This document shows positions 8,701 through 17,915 of a stretch of DNA of 33,149 nt, one piece after another (position 1 is the stretch's first letter; each line of letters starts with the position of its first letter). The notes under the pieces were generated by a model that worked only from the letters and a program-made list of their open reading frames with translations, was not told where the DNA came from and searched no databases. Both the position numbers and the translations under genes were made by a program. Source of the stretch: Lachnospiraceae bacterium. Its GTDB lineage: Bacteria; Bacillota; Clostridia; Lachnospirales; Lachnospiraceae. The stretch covers positions 1 to 33,149 of the forward strand of contig JAETON010000030.1 of the NCBI GenBank assembly GCA_021771695.1, written 5' to 3'.

Positions 8701-9166
8701 AGAAAGAACAATGCCAAGAGCTGGTGATTTTTATAGGAGTTTTAAGAATAATTTATATCAGATTGTAACGACAGCTGTCCATTCAGAAACAGGGGAAATC
8801 TTGGTGATTTATCAGGCATTATATGGAGATTATAAGGTATGTGCCAGTCCTCTTCCTATATTTTTAGATGAAATGAATCATGAAAAATATTTAAATCACA
8901 GGCAGGAAGTGGTTTTAACTACTAAGGAACAGCCTTTACAGGATGCCGAAGTTATTACACCGCTGCTTAAATTTCTGGATGCCGAAGATAATCAGGAAAA
9001 GAAAAATATTTTAATACAATATAAAACAGAATGGACAGAGACAATGCTGGATTCTATGAGCTCCTCCATGGATTGTGTATTAAATGGGAACGGATTGGAA
9101 GAAAAATATTATGAATTGGAAAAAATTATAGATATGAAGATACAGTATGAAAAAAAGCCTCGGTAA
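8693..9166 (+). CDS. DUF1653 domain protein
   Basis: A 157-aa protein. Its N-terminal 60 residues carry the DUF1653 pattern: PRAGDFYRSFKNNLYQIV, AVHSETGEILVIYQALYGDY, then SPLPIFLDEMN. The remaining 90 residues are Glu/Lys-rich and probably helical. The function of DUF1653 is not known; it is a small domain often found alone. The start is GTG 8693 after GGAGGGGC, overlapping the helicase stop by eight bases, so it is probably translated from the same mRNA as gltX and the helicase. It converges on the DUF1292 gene with 42 bp between; I see no strong terminator there, only a short CTCG/CGAG hairpin over the stop codon. Confidence 0.8.
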   Translation: MSEERTMPRAGDFYRSFKNNLYQIVTTAVHSETGEILVIYQALYGDYKVCASPLPIFLDEMNHEKYLNHRQEVVLTTKEQPLQDAEVITPLLKFLDAEDNQEKKNILIQYKTEWTETMLDSMSSSMDCVLNGNGLEEKYYELEKIIDMKIQYEKKPR

Positions 9167-9208
9167 ACGAGACTTCCTCATAAATAAATAGAATTGGAAA
9201 ATACTGGA

Positions 9209-9523
9209 TTATTCTTCTTCGGCTTCTTCTTCAAGGATTGCATCTAAAACTTCAGTTACCATTTGATATTCTTCATCATTTTCGATGTTGTCTAAACGAA
9301 AGGCATCTTCATCGTCAGGGGAAGCGATATAACGGTAGATCAATAAAGCAGTTTCTTCTTCATCGCTTTCCAGGTCTTCAATAGAAACTAAAGCGATGTA
9401 TTCCTGCCCTTCTACTCCAAAAAGGCTGATAACAGCGCAGTCCATAATGGAACCATCTTCGAGTTCCAGATGGAGAACCGGATTTTCTTCTTCAACGTAT
9501 GCATCTTCATTAAATTCACTCAT
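9209..9523 (-). CDS. DUF1292 (YrzB-like) protein
   Basis: A 104-aa, very acidic protein matching the DUF1292 family widespread in Firmicutes: LELEDGSIMDCAVISLF, EYIALVSIEDLE, YRYIASPDDED, and a Glu-rich end. The family has no established function; in many Firmicutes it lies near the Holliday-junction resolvase YqgF and YrzL, which are not seen here. ATG 9523 is preceded by GAGGTG at short spacing, and a promoter is visible upstream on the minus strand. Confidence 0.85.
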   Translation of the reverse strand: MSEFNEDAYVEEENPVLHLELEDGSIMDCAVISLFGVEGQEYIALVSIEDLESDEEETALLIYRYIASPDDEDAFRLDNIENDEEYQMVTEVLDAILEEEAEEE

Positions 9524-9549
9524 AGGTACACCTCATTTCTGTTTTTTTC

Positions 9550-9578
9550 ACTATACTAAACTTACAGGAAAAAAGCAA
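9550..9578 (-). promoter_or_regulatory. Promoter for the DUF1292 gene
   Basis: Minus-strand TTGCTT (9573-9578), a 17-bp spacer and TATAGT (9550-9555) end about 27 bp upstream of the start codon. Confidence 0.55.
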
Positions 9579-9613
9579 GGAAAGAAGCAGGATATAAGAA
9601 TTATAAGGGAGAA

Positions 9614-9642
9614 TTGACAAGCATTTTTTTGTGTGATACGAT
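9614..9642 (+). promoter_or_regulatory. Promoter for the antiporter / AstE-like / purL cluster
   Basis: A consensus TTGACA (9614-9619), a 17-bp spacer and TACGAT (9637-9642) lie 57 bp upstream of the antiporter start. It diverges from the DUF1292 promoter. Confidence 0.6.
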
Positions 9643-9698
9643 ACGAAACGACAGAAAAGAAATCACAGGGAAATGACGGAAACAAAAAGGAGAAAAAA

Positions 9699-10865
9699 AT
9701 GGAAGAATACAAGTTTTTGCTGGATTTGGCAATTATTCTGGCATTAACAAAATCATTCAGTTTAATTTCACGTAAGTTTAATATGCCGCCAGTCGTAGGG
9801 GCGCTGCTGGCAGGAATTATTTTAGGGCCTGTTGTGCTAAATGTTGTGACACCTTCTGAGACAATTTTGAATTTGGCAGAAGTAGGTGTGATTTTATTAA
9901 TGTTTGAAGCAGGATTAGAAACCGATCTTAATGAATTAAAAAGAAGCGGACTGCCGGCATTTATTATTGCATTATGCGGGGTTATGATACCTCTTGTGAT
10001 GGGTGGAACTGTAACATATGTGTTTGATAAAAATGTTATGGAATCGGTGTTTATGGGAGTGGTTTTGACAGCAACTTCAGTAAGTATTACCGTGGAAACC
10101 CTGCAGGATATGGGAAAACTGAAAGGAAGAGTTGGAACAGCAATTCTAGGTGCAGCAATTATTGATGATATTTTGGGGATTATCCTTCTGTCTTTGATGA
10201 CCAGTGTTGGAAAATCCGGAGGAGTTGATGTGGCCTCCATTTTAATGATTGTTGTGAAGATGGCAGCCTTTTTTGTAATTGCAGGAATCGGAGGTGTTTT
10301 TGCGGCGAAATTTTTTGAATGGATGGCTGGTTATAAAGATCAGAATATTCAGCGGAATCGAAGAAGGGTTGCAGTATTTGCCTTGGTATTTTGTTTTGGA
10401 TTAGCATTTTTAGCAGAGGTATTTGGAATTGCAGATATTACCGGAGCTTATTTGGCCGGGATTATTTTATGCAGAACGCCTCAGAATTATTATATACATA
10501 GAAAGATTGATATTATGTCCTATATGCTGGTTACGCCGATTTTCTTTGCCAGCATTGGTCTAAAAGTAGATGTACATGGTATGAGCGGTGCACTGATTAT
10601 ATTTACTGTAATTTTATGTGCGGTTGCTGTGATTAGTAAAGTTGTAGGATGCGGACTTGGCGCAGCAGTATGCAAATATAACATGAAAGAATCTTTGCAA
10701 ATCGGTGCAGGAATGGTCTGCAGAGGAGAAGTTGCTTTAATTGTGGCACAAAAAGGAATTGTTGTGGGACTTTTATCAGAAAGTTATTTTGCTCCGGTTG
10801 TTATTATGGTATTAATTACGACATTACTTTCACCGATTTTACTGAAAGTACTATTTACGGAGTAA
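9699..10865 (+). CDS. Cation:proton antiporter (CPA2 / Kef-type family)
   Basis: A 388-aa integral membrane transporter with about 11-12 hydrophobic segments and no cytoplasmic TrkA-N (NAD-binding) domain, so it is the membrane core only. Family features include PPVVGALLAGIILGP (TM2), GVILLMFEAGLETD, the inner repeat GTAILGAAIIDDILG (conserved Asp pair of the ion site) and ADITGAYLAGIILC. It probably exchanges Na+ or K+ for protons in pH and ion homeostasis. ATG 9699 follows AAAAAGGAGAAAA; the frame extends 22 codons upstream, but that would cover the promoter and lacks a ribosome binding site. It is 24 bp upstream of the first AstE-like gene. Confidence 0.9.
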   Translation: MEEYKFLLDLAIILALTKSFSLISRKFNMPPVVGALLAGIILGPVVLNVVTPSETILNLAEVGVILLMFEAGLETDLNELKRSGLPAFIIALCGVMIPLVMGGTVTYVFDKNVMESVFMGVVLTATSVSITVETLQDMGKLKGRVGTAILGAAIIDDILGIILLSLMTSVGKSGGVDVASILMIVVKMAAFFVIAGIGGVFAAKFFEWMAGYKDQNIQRNRRRVAVFALVFCFGLAFLAEVFGIADITGAYLAGIILCRTPQNYYIHRKIDIMSYMLVTPIFFASIGLKVDVHGMSGALIIFTVILCAVAVISKVVGCGLGAAVCKYNMKESLQIGAGMVCRGEVALIVAQKGIVVGLLSESYFAPVVIMVLITTLLSPILLKVLFTE

Positions 10866-10889
10866 AGAATTTGGAAAAGAGGCTTGAAC

Positions 10890-11828
10890 ATGATAGAAAC
10901 AGTGGTATCTGTAAAGCTGCCGATAGGCGAAATGTTACGAATAAAAAAGAATTCATTGATGCCGGATTGTCCAGATGGAAATGAAAAAAGAATTTGTTTA
11001 ATTTCAGGGATTTACGGAGATGAATTGGGCGGACAGTATATTTGCGGAGAAATTATTAAAAGAATCAAAGAAAATTTTTCTTTGCTGTCTGGAATTGTAG
11101 ATGTGTATCCAGCGGTGAATCCATTGGGATTGGATGCAAGAACCCGTGTTGTTCCTACAACAGATATGGATTACAGCACGGTATTTCCGGGAGACTTTAA
11201 TGGAGGAATGGAAGAATATACAGCCGCGAAGCTTGTGGAGGACATGAAAGGAGCCTCTTGCTGCATTGACATTCATTCCAGTAATATTTTTCTGCAGGAA
11301 TTGCCGCAGGTACGCCTCAATGATGATTATGATGAAAGATTGCTGCATTTGGCGAAGTTAATGAATACAGATTTAATATGGATTCATCCTTCAACCACTG
11401 TAAATGAAGGAAGTCTTGCTTATACATTGAATCAAATGGGAATCCCAACGCTTGTGACAGAATCAGGTGCTGCTTTCCGAATAAAATATGATTACTGTGA
11501 ACAGATTATTGATGGGATTTTTACTGTAATGAAAGAATTAGGTATTTGGAAAGGAAAAACCAAATCCAAAAGACATGTGCCAGTCATTAAAGAAGATGAG
11601 ATTTTTTATTTGAATTGTGAGTCCAGTGGATTATTTGTATCTCATAAGAAGCTGAATGAACAAGTGAAACAGGGAGAAGTGATTGGAACGATTACAAATC
11701 CTTTACTTGGAGCAGTGGAAGAAGAAATTACAGCTCCAAAGGACGGTATGCTGATGACTTTACGGGAACATCCGGGCGTAACGGAAGGCTCTCTTGTGGC
11801 AAGAGTCATAGGAGGGATGCATTTATGA
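10890..11828 (+). CDS. Succinylglutamate desuccinylase/aspartoacylase-like protein, first of a tandem pair (His to Tyr at zinc site)
   Basis: A 312-aa member of the AstE/AspA branch of the M14 metallo-hydrolases, which remove acyl groups from amino acids. The zinc motif normally reads H-G-x-E; here it is IYGDE (Tyr42, Glu45), so the first His is replaced. The second His motif is intact as DIHSS (His129) and the catalytic Glu is present as TESGAA (Glu191). The C-terminal 80 residues form the usual biotinyl-lipoyl-like barrel (GLFVSH, GEVIGTI, ITAPKDG). ATG 10890 is preferred over TTG 10884 because AAAAGAGG lies 7 bases before it. It overlaps the second copy by ATGA, indicating co-translation and perhaps a heteromer. 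The natural substrate is unknown, and activity is uncertain given the Tyr. Confidence 0.8.
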   Translation: MIETVVSVKLPIGEMLRIKKNSLMPDCPDGNEKRICLISGIYGDELGGQYICGEIIKRIKENFSLLSGIVDVYPAVNPLGLDARTRVVPTTDMDYSTVFPGDFNGGMEEYTAAKLVEDMKGASCCIDIHSSNIFLQELPQVRLNDDYDERLLHLAKLMNTDLIWIHPSTTVNEGSLAYTLNQMGIPTLVTESGAAFRIKYDYCEQIIDGIFTVMKELGIWKGKTKSKRHVPVIKEDEIFYLNCESSGLFVSHKKLNEQVKQGEVIGTITNPLLGAVEEEITAPKDGMLMTLREHPGVTEGSLVARVIGGMHL

Positions 11829-12772
11829 AAAAAGAAATTTTATATACCGCTGGAAGTTATTTAAGAGATGAATTTCGAATTGAAGGATACCGCTTTGGAA
11901 AAGAAGGCGGCATGGCAGAACCGGCAGCTTGTATTGTCGGCTCTATACGGGGAAATGAATATCAGCAGCTGTATATCTGTTCCCTGCTTGTGAAGAAATT
12001 AAAAGATTTAGAAAAAAGCGGTGCTATCGTTGGAGATAATCAGATTTTAGTTGTTCCCTGCATTAATAATTTTTCTATGAATGTAGGGAAAAAATACTGG
12101 GTATCTGATAATAGTGATATTAACCGGCAGTTTCCAGGGAATTTTGATGGAGAGCCAACCAGCCGGCTGGCGGCGTATTTTTTTGAAAAGGTCAAAGGAT
12201 TCCGGTATGGAATTCAATTTCCGTCTTTTTACCGGAAGGGAGATTTTATTCCTCATGTAAGAATGCCCTCTACGGGAAAAGAAAGTACAAGTCTTGCAAA
12301 TTTATTTGGGCTTCCTTATGTCATTACCAGCAAACAGAGGAATTTTGATAAAACTACATTAAACTATAACTGGCAGATTCAAGGAACAGATGCTTTTTCT
12401 GTATATTCCGGTGAGACCGGAAATATCAATGAGGCATCGGCAAAACAGGCAGTTTCATCTGTTTTACGTTTTCTGACGCGTATGGGAATTTTAAAATATA
12501 ATTGCCATAATGGGTATATTGCTAGTATTATAGAAGAGGAAGATATGGTACCTGTAAAAGCAGGCGGTTCGGGATTTTTCCGCCGTTTTGTGAGGGTGGA
12601 TGAAGAGGTGCAGCGCGGACAGCTGCTGGGAGAAATTCTAGATCCTTATGAAGGGGAAATTCTTTCTGAGATTCGTGCAAATGTGGATGGGATTGTCTTT
12701 TTTGCATCGAATCAGCCAACAATATTAGAAAATGCAACTGCATTTCAAGTGATAAAGAAACTACATGAGTAG
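11825..12772 (+). CDS. AstE/AspA-like protein, second of the tandem pair, zinc site apparently lost
   Basis: A 315-aa paralogue of the preceding gene, with the same layout and the same C-terminal barrel (GFFRRFVRVDEEVQRGQLLG, then ANVDGIVFF). The zinc motif H-G-x-E reads IRGNE (Arg42, Glu45) and the second motif D-x-H reads GIQ (Gln131). In an ungapped alignment to the first copy the catalytic Glu falls on a Tyr, with a Glu three residues later (YSGE). Two of three zinc ligands are therefore missing and hydrolysis is unlikely. A structural, binding or regulatory partner of the first copy is a reasonable inference. It starts at ATG 11825 in a four-base overlap and lies 18 bp before purL. Confidence 0.78.
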   Translation: MKKEILYTAGSYLRDEFRIEGYRFGKEGGMAEPAACIVGSIRGNEYQQLYICSLLVKKLKDLEKSGAIVGDNQILVVPCINNFSMNVGKKYWVSDNSDINRQFPGNFDGEPTSRLAAYFFEKVKGFRYGIQFPSFYRKGDFIPHVRMPSTGKESTSLANLFGLPYVITSKQRNFDKTTLNYNWQIQGTDAFSVYSGETGNINEASAKQAVSSVLRFLTRMGILKYNCHNGYIASIIEEEDMVPVKAGGSGFFRRFVRVDEEVQRGQLLGEILDPYEGEILSEIRANVDGIVFFASNQPTILENATAFQVIKKLHE

Positions 12773-12790
12773 AAGGAATGGGAGGAAATC

Positions 12791-15700
12791 ATGGGAAAAG
12801 TAAAAAGAGTCTATGTAGAAAAGAAAAAAGACTATGCAGTAAAGGCAAAAGAGCTGCTGGAAGAATTACGACAGTATCTTGGACTTGAGATTGAAGAGAT
12901 TCGCGTTTTGATTCGTTATGACATTGAAAATTTATCTGATGCCAGTTACAAAAAAGCATTAGGTACTGTATTCAGTGAACCTCCGGTAGATGATGTTTAT
13001 GAAGAAACATTTCCATGCGGTGAGGAAGATAAGTGCTTTAGCGTGGAATTTCTTCCTGGGCAGTTTGATCAGAGAGCAGATTCTGCAGAGCAGTGTGTAA
13101 AACTTCTGAATGAGGAAGAAGAAGCTGTGATCCGCAGTGCAACTACTTATGTAGTAAAGGGAAACATAACAGAAGAACAGTTAAATGAAATCAAAAATTA
13201 CTGCATCAATCCGGTAGATTCCAGAGAGGCAGAAGAAACAAAACCGGAAACTTTGGTTATGGAATTTGATGAACCGGAAGATGTAAAGATTATTGAGGGA
13301 TTTCAGAATATGGAAGAAGCAAAATTAAAAGAATTTTATGATTCTTTGAATCTTGCAATGACCTTTAAAGATTTTCTTCATATTCAGAATTATTTCTGCA
13401 AAGAAGAAAAGAGAGATCCTTCTATGACAGAAATACGTGTTTTAGATACTTATTGGTCTGATCACTGCCGTCATACAACTTTCTCTACAGAGCTTACCAA
13501 TGTAGAGTTCCAAGACGGATTCTATCGTGCACCTTTGGAAGCTGCATATAAACAATATATGGAGGACCATAATAGTATTTTTGCCGGACGTGAAGATAAA
13601 TTTGTATGTTTGATGGATATGGCTTTGATGGCAATGCGTCGTTTGAAAAAAGATGGTGCATTAGACAATATGGAAGAAAGTGAAGAAATCAATGCATGCA
13701 GCATTGTTGTACCTGTTTCTATTGATGGACAGGAGGAAGAGGAGTGGTTAATTAGTTTTAAAAATGAAACACATAATCATCCAACAGAAATTGAACCATT
13801 TGGAGGAGCTGCTACCTGTCTTGGAGGAGCAATTCGTGATCCGCTTTCTGGACGCTCTTATGTATACCAGGCAATGCGTGTAACGGGAGCGGCAGATCCA
13901 ACGGTATCTTTAAAGGATACATTAAAGGGAAAACTTCCACAGAGAAAGATTGTAACAGGAGCAGCACATGGATACAGCTCTTACGGAAACCAGATTGGTC
14001 TTGCAACCGGTCTAGTGAATGAGATTTATCATCCGGATTATGTTGCAAAACGTTTGGAAATCGGAGCAGTCATGGGTGCAGCACCAAGAAAGAATGTTGT
14101 TCGTGAAACTTCTGATCCGGGAGATATTATTATCTTGCTCGGTGGAAGAACCGGACGTGATGGATGTGGAGGAGCTACAGGATCTTCTAAAGTGCATACA
14201 GAAGAATCTATTGAAACCTGTGGAGCAGAAGTTCAGAAAGGTAATCCGCCGACAGAACGTAAGATTCAGCGTTTATTTAGAAGAGAAGAAGTCAGCCGTC
14301 TGATTAAGAAGTGTAATGACTTTGGAGCAGGCGGTGTATCTGTAGCAATTGGAGAGCTGGCAGACGGTCTTACAGTAGATCTTGATAAAGTACCGAAAAA
14401 ATACGCAGGTTTGGATGGAACAGAACTTGCCATTTCTGAATCTCAAGAACGTATGGCAGTTGTTGTAGATCCAAAAAATGTGGATGAATTCTTGAAATAT
14501 TCTGAAGAAGAAAATCTGGAAGCAGTTGCAGTTGCAGTTGTAACCAAAGAACCTCGTTTGATTCTTTCTTGGAGAGGAAAAGAAATTGTAAATCTTTCCA
14601 GAGCATTTTTGGATACCAATGGAGCACATCAGGAAACAGAAGTATATGTAGAGATTCCTCATCGTGTAGAATCCTACTTTAATAAAAAAGAAGAACCGGA
14701 ATCTTTCCGTCATGTGTGTCTTGATACATTATCTAATTTAAATGTATGTTCTCAAAAAGGTTTGGTAGAAATGTTTGACAGTTCTATTGGTGCTGCAACA
14801 GTGACAATGCCGTATGGCGGGAAATATCAGTTAACACCGATTCAGACAATGATTGCGAAGCTTCCGCTTTCCAGAGGACAGTCTGATACAGTGACAATGA
14901 TGAGTTACGGATTTGATCCATATTTATCTAAATGGAGTCCATTCCATGGAGCAGTTTATGCAATTACAGAATCTATTTCAAAGATTGTTGCTTCTGGAGG
15001 GGATTATAAAAATATTCGTTTGACATTCCAGGAATATTTTAAACGTCTTGGAGAAGATAAGGAGCGATGGGGACAGCCGGTTGCAGCTTTACTTGGTGCA
15101 TATCAGGCACAGCTTGGATTCGGGCTGGCAGCGATTGGAGGAAAGGACAGTATGTCTGGAACATTTAATGACATTGATGTACCTCCAACTTTGGTATCTT
15201 TTGCAGTGGATGTTGCAAAGACAAAAGATATTATTACCCCTGAATTAAAGAAGCCGGGTAACCGCTTGATTCGTATTTGTCTTCCTACAGATGCATACAA
15301 GCTCCCTATTTACAGTGAAGTGAAGAAAGTTTATAAACGTATTCACAGACTGATCCAGAAAGGTGCTATTAAATCAGCTTACGCAATCGGCGGAGGCGGA
15401 ACAATGGAAGCAGTGGCAAAAATGGCATTTGGTAATAAATATGGTGTTATTTTTGACAGTGAAGTAGTACTGGAAGATTTAACAGAGGCACATTTTGGTG
15501 CATTTCTTGTGGAAATGGATACAAGAGATGTTTATAAATTGGGTATTCCGGGATTGATGATTGGTGAAGTTACAAGAAAACACGAATTTGTTTTAGGTGA
15601 TGAAGTCGTTGCATTGGAAGATGCATTGGATGCATGGAAGAAACCATTGGAAAGTGTTTATCCTACGAAATCTGAGGGAAGCCAAGATACATTGAACATG

Positions 15701-16549
15701 ACACGCAGTTATACAAAAGGCAATGTTTATGTATGCAAAAATAAAATTGCAAAACCAAATGTATTTATTCCTGTATTCCCAGGTACAAACTGTGAATATG
15801 ATTCTGCAAGAGCCTTTGAGCGTGCAGGAGCCAATGTTATTACAAAGGTATTTAAAAACTTAGACGCACAGGGCATTCGTGATTCAGTAGATGTTTTTGA
15901 AAAAGCAATCAAAGAATCTCAGATGATTATGTTCCCAGGCGGATTCAGTGCAGGAGATGAACCGGAAGGATCTGCAAAATTCTTTGCAACAGCATTTAGA
16001 AATGAAAAATTAAAAGAAGCTGTCATGGATCTTTTAGAAAACAGAGACGGTTTGGTACTGGGTATTTGTAATGGATTCCAGGCATTGATTAAACTTGGAT
16101 TGGTTCCGGAAGGAAAGATTGTAGAACAGAGCGCGGATGCCCCAACATTGACAATGAATCGTATTGGACGTCATATTTCTAAAGTAGCTTATACAAGACT
16201 TGCTTCTAACTTATCTCCTTGGTTTAATCAGGTAAATGTAGGTGATATATTTAGTATTCCGGTATCACATGGAGAAGGACGTTTTGTAGCAAGTGATGAG
16301 GCTGTAGAAAAATTATTTGCAAATGGACAGGTTGCAACTCAATATGTAGATGTTGATGGAGATCCAACAATGGATGAAGATTTCAATCCAAATGGTTCTT
16401 ATTATGCAATTGAAGGTATCACAAGTCCGGATGGAAGAGTTCTTGGTAAAATGGGACATTCTGAAAGACGTGATGATTATGTTGGTGTTAACATTCATGG
16501 AAATAAAAATCAGAAGATATTTGAATCTGGAGTAGAATACTTTAAATAA
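12791..16549 (+). CDS. purL: Phosphoribosylformylglycinamidine synthase, single-chain (PurL with fused glutaminase)
   Basis: Fourth step of de novo purine synthesis: FGAR plus glutamine and ATP gives FGAM. At 1252 aa this is the large form carrying synthetase and glutaminase in one chain. Visible parts are an N-terminal PurS-like region (1-150), SDHCRHTTF and FKNETHNHPTEIEPFGGAATC in the first AIRS-like half, GGKDSMSGTF in the second half, and a C-terminal class I glutamine amidotransferase domain with FPGTNCEYDSA, MFPGGFSAGDE, LGICNGFQ (nucleophile Cys1093) and SHGEGRF. It starts at ATG 12791 after GGGAGG. No other purine genes adjoin it. It stands as the last gene of the antiporter/AstE-like cluster and is closed by a terminator. 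Confidence 0.95.
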   Translation: MGKVKRVYVEKKKDYAVKAKELLEELRQYLGLEIEEIRVLIRYDIENLSDASYKKALGTVFSEPPVDDVYEETFPCGEEDKCFSVEFLPGQFDQRADSAEQCVKLLNEEEEAVIRSATTYVVKGNITEEQLNEIKNYCINPVDSREAEETKPETLVMEFDEPEDVKIIEGFQNMEEAKLKEFYDSLNLAMTFKDFLHIQNYFCKEEKRDPSMTEIRVLDTYWSDHCRHTTFSTELTNVEFQDGFYRAPLEAAYKQYMEDHNSIFAGREDKFVCLMDMALMAMRRLKKDGALDNMEESEEINACSIVVPVSIDGQEEEEWLISFKNETHNHPTEIEPFGGAATCLGGAIRDPLSGRSYVYQAMRVTGAADPTVSLKDTLKGKLPQRKIVTGAAHGYSSYGNQIGLATGLVNEIYHPDYVAKRLEIGAVMGAAPRKNVVRETSDPGDIIILLGGRTGRDGCGGATGSSKVHTEESIETCGAEVQKGNPPTERKIQRLFRREEVSRLIKKCNDFGAGGVSVAIGELADGLTVDLDKVPKKYAGLDGTELAISESQERMAVVVDPKNVDEFLKYSEEENLEAVAVAVVTKEPRLILSWRGKEIVNLSRAFLDTNGAHQETEVYVEIPHRVESYFNKKEEPESFRHVCLDTLSNLNVCSQKGLVEMFDSSIGAATVTMPYGGKYQLTPIQTMIAKLPLSRGQSDTVTMMSYGFDPYLSKWSPFHGAVYAITESISKIVASGGDYKNIRLTFQEYFKRLGEDKERWGQPVAALLGAYQAQLGFGLAAIGGKDSMSGTFNDIDVPPTLVSFAVDVAKTKDIITPELKKPGNRLIRICLPTDAYKLPIYSEVKKVYKRIHRLIQKGAIKSAYAIGGGGTMEAVAKMAFGNKYGVIFDSEVVLEDLTEAHFGAFLVEMDTRDVYKLGIPGLMIGEVTRKHEFVLGDEVVALEDALDAWKKPLESVYPTKSEGSQDTLNMTRSYTKGNVYVCKNKIAKPNVFIPVFPGTNCEYDSARAFERAGANVITKVFKNLDAQGIRDSVDVFEKAIKESQMIMFPGGFSAGDEPEGSAKFFATAFRNEKLKEAVMDLLENRDGLVLGICNGFQALIKLGLVPEGKIVEQSADAPTLTMNRIGRHISKVAYTRLASNLSPWFNQVNVGDIFSIPVSHGEGRFVASDEAVEKLFANGQVATQYVDVDGDPTMDEDFNPNGSYYAIEGITSPDGRVLGKMGHSERRDDYVGVNIHGNKNQKIFESGVEYFK

Positions 16550-16565
16550 GAAATACTTAGAAAGA

Positions 16566-16606
16566 AAAACTGCCGAACTTTTAATTAGGTTCGACAGTTT
16601 TTTTTC
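16566..16606. terminator. Bidirectional terminator between purL and the CNNM/CorC-like gene
   Basis: The stem AAAACTGCCGAAC (16566-16578) pairs with GTTCGACAGTTTT (from 16589) with one mismatch, followed by a long T run on the plus strand and a T run on the minus strand from the left A tract. The loop contains the start of the minus gene's stop codon. Confidence 0.85.
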
Positions 16607-17855
16607 GTTTTATATGAATGGTTTCCATGCGGTTTTTTTCCACATGTGTGACTTGAAAATAAAAATGTCCGTCTTCTGCGGTTTCACCTTCTTCTGGAAG
16701 GTGATCTAATAATTCAATGATATAACCGCCAAGAGAATCATAATCTTTGGAATCAATATTAGTATCCATTAAATCATTTAAATCATCTAATTTCATGGAT
16801 GCATCTACAAGATAGGTATTGTCATCTAACTGCTGGAAACTTTCTGTTTCATCTGCATCATATTCATCACGAATTTCTCCAAAGATTTCTTCTACAATAT
16901 CTTCCAGTGTAATCAATCCGGCAGTGATTCCATATTCATCTAATACAATAGAGAAACTAACAGACTTTTCACGCATCTGAGCCAGCAGGCTGGAAACTTT
17001 TTGGGTTTCATAAGTGAAGAATGGTTCTCTAAGGACTTCCTTCAGTTGAAAAACTTCACCACGGTGCTGGTTTCTATAGAAATATACATCCTTCAAATAT
17101 ACAATGCCAACAACTTTATCTTTGCTTCCTTCAAAAACGGGAAGTCTGGAATAACGGGCTTCTGTAAATGTTTCCATAACTTCATCATAAGATGCATCTA
17201 CAGAGACAAAGGATACATCAATTCGTGGAATCATAATATCTTTTGCAATGGATTCTTTGAAGTCGAAAACATTATTGAGCATATCTTTTTCATCATCTTC
17301 AATAACTCCATCCTCATGGCTGACATCAACAATCGTCCGAAGTTCCCGTTCTGTCATTATACGCTTGGATTGTTTTGCATCGATTCTCAAAAGAATTAAA
17401 AGACCGGTAGATAATTTGTTGATAATAAATACAACCGGTGTCAGAATTTTAGTAATAAAATAAATACCGGAAGCATAAGACAAAGCAAGTTTGGTATTTT
17501 TTATGGTTGCATAAGTCTTTGGTGTAATTTCTCCAAAAATTAAGACTAATACTGTCAATATACCGGTAGCAATTCCAGCTCCCATACTTCCAAATAATTT
17601 GATGGCCAAAGTCGTAGATAATGATGTTACAGATATATTTACCAGATTATTTCCAACGAGAATACTAGAAAGCATCTGGCTTGGATTCTCAATGAGTTTT
17701 AAAACCGTTTTGGCACGTTTATCGCCATCCTCTGCCATGGCACGGATCGTATGCTGATTTACTGTTGTTAAAGCTGTCTCTGCCGATGAAAAATATGCAG
17801 AGAGCATTAATAAAATAATAATTCCAATTAGCTGAAATATGACACTGGGGTCCAA
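16581..17855 (-). CDS. Hemolysin-family / CNNM-CorC-like membrane protein with CBS domains
   Basis: A 424-aa protein with the usual order: CNNM (DUF21) membrane domain (residues 1-190) with SAYFSSAETAL near the start and three to four hydrophobic helices including GNNLVNISVTSLSTTLA and TGILTVLVLIFGEITPKTYA; a CBS pair (about 205-330) with MIPRIDVSFV and YSRLPVFEG; and a C-terminal CorC_HlyC domain with LITLEDIVEEIFGEI. Family members act in Mg2+ or Co2+ efflux or resistance; the old hemolysin label is historical. The start is TTG 17855, chosen because AGGAGGG lies 8 bases upstream. The gene diverges from ogt, with promoters that share their -35 region. Confidence 0.9.
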   Translation of the reverse strand: MDPSVIFQLIGIIILLMLSAYFSSAETALTTVNQHTIRAMAEDGDKRAKTVLKLIENPSQMLSSILVGNNLVNISVTSLSTTLAIKLFGSMGAGIATGILTVLVLIFGEITPKTYATIKNTKLALSYASGIYFITKILTPVVFIINKLSTGLLILLRIDAKQSKRIMTERELRTIVDVSHEDGVIEDDEKDMLNNVFDFKESIAKDIMIPRIDVSFVSVDASYDEVMETFTEARYSRLPVFEGSKDKVVGIVYLKDVYFYRNQHRGEVFQLKEVLREPFFTYETQKVSSLLAQMREKSVSFSIVLDEYGITAGLITLEDIVEEIFGEIRDEYDADETESFQQLDDNTYLVDASMKLDDLNDLMDTNIDSKDYDSLGGYIIELLDHLPEEGETAEDGHFYFQVTHVEKNRMETIHIKRKKTVEPN

Positions 17856-17915
17856 ATTAAAATCCCTCCTAAATAAATGTAAAATTTTGTATGGTTTTCA
17901 AGTTCAATTACCACA

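Noticed and set aside
9155-9180. Terminator between the DUF1653 and DUF1292 genes
   Set aside because: Only a 4-bp CTCG/CGAG stem with no T tract, too weak to list.
9551-10240. 229-codon open frame on the minus strand
   Set aside because: It lies opposite the antiporter gene, has no ribosome binding site, and its low-complexity Ile/Ser/Thr/Pro composition is that of an antisense shadow of membrane helices.
14273-14713. 146-codon open frame on the minus strand within purL
   Set aside because: Phe/Tyr-rich antisense translation with no ribosome binding site; purL motifs run unbroken across it.
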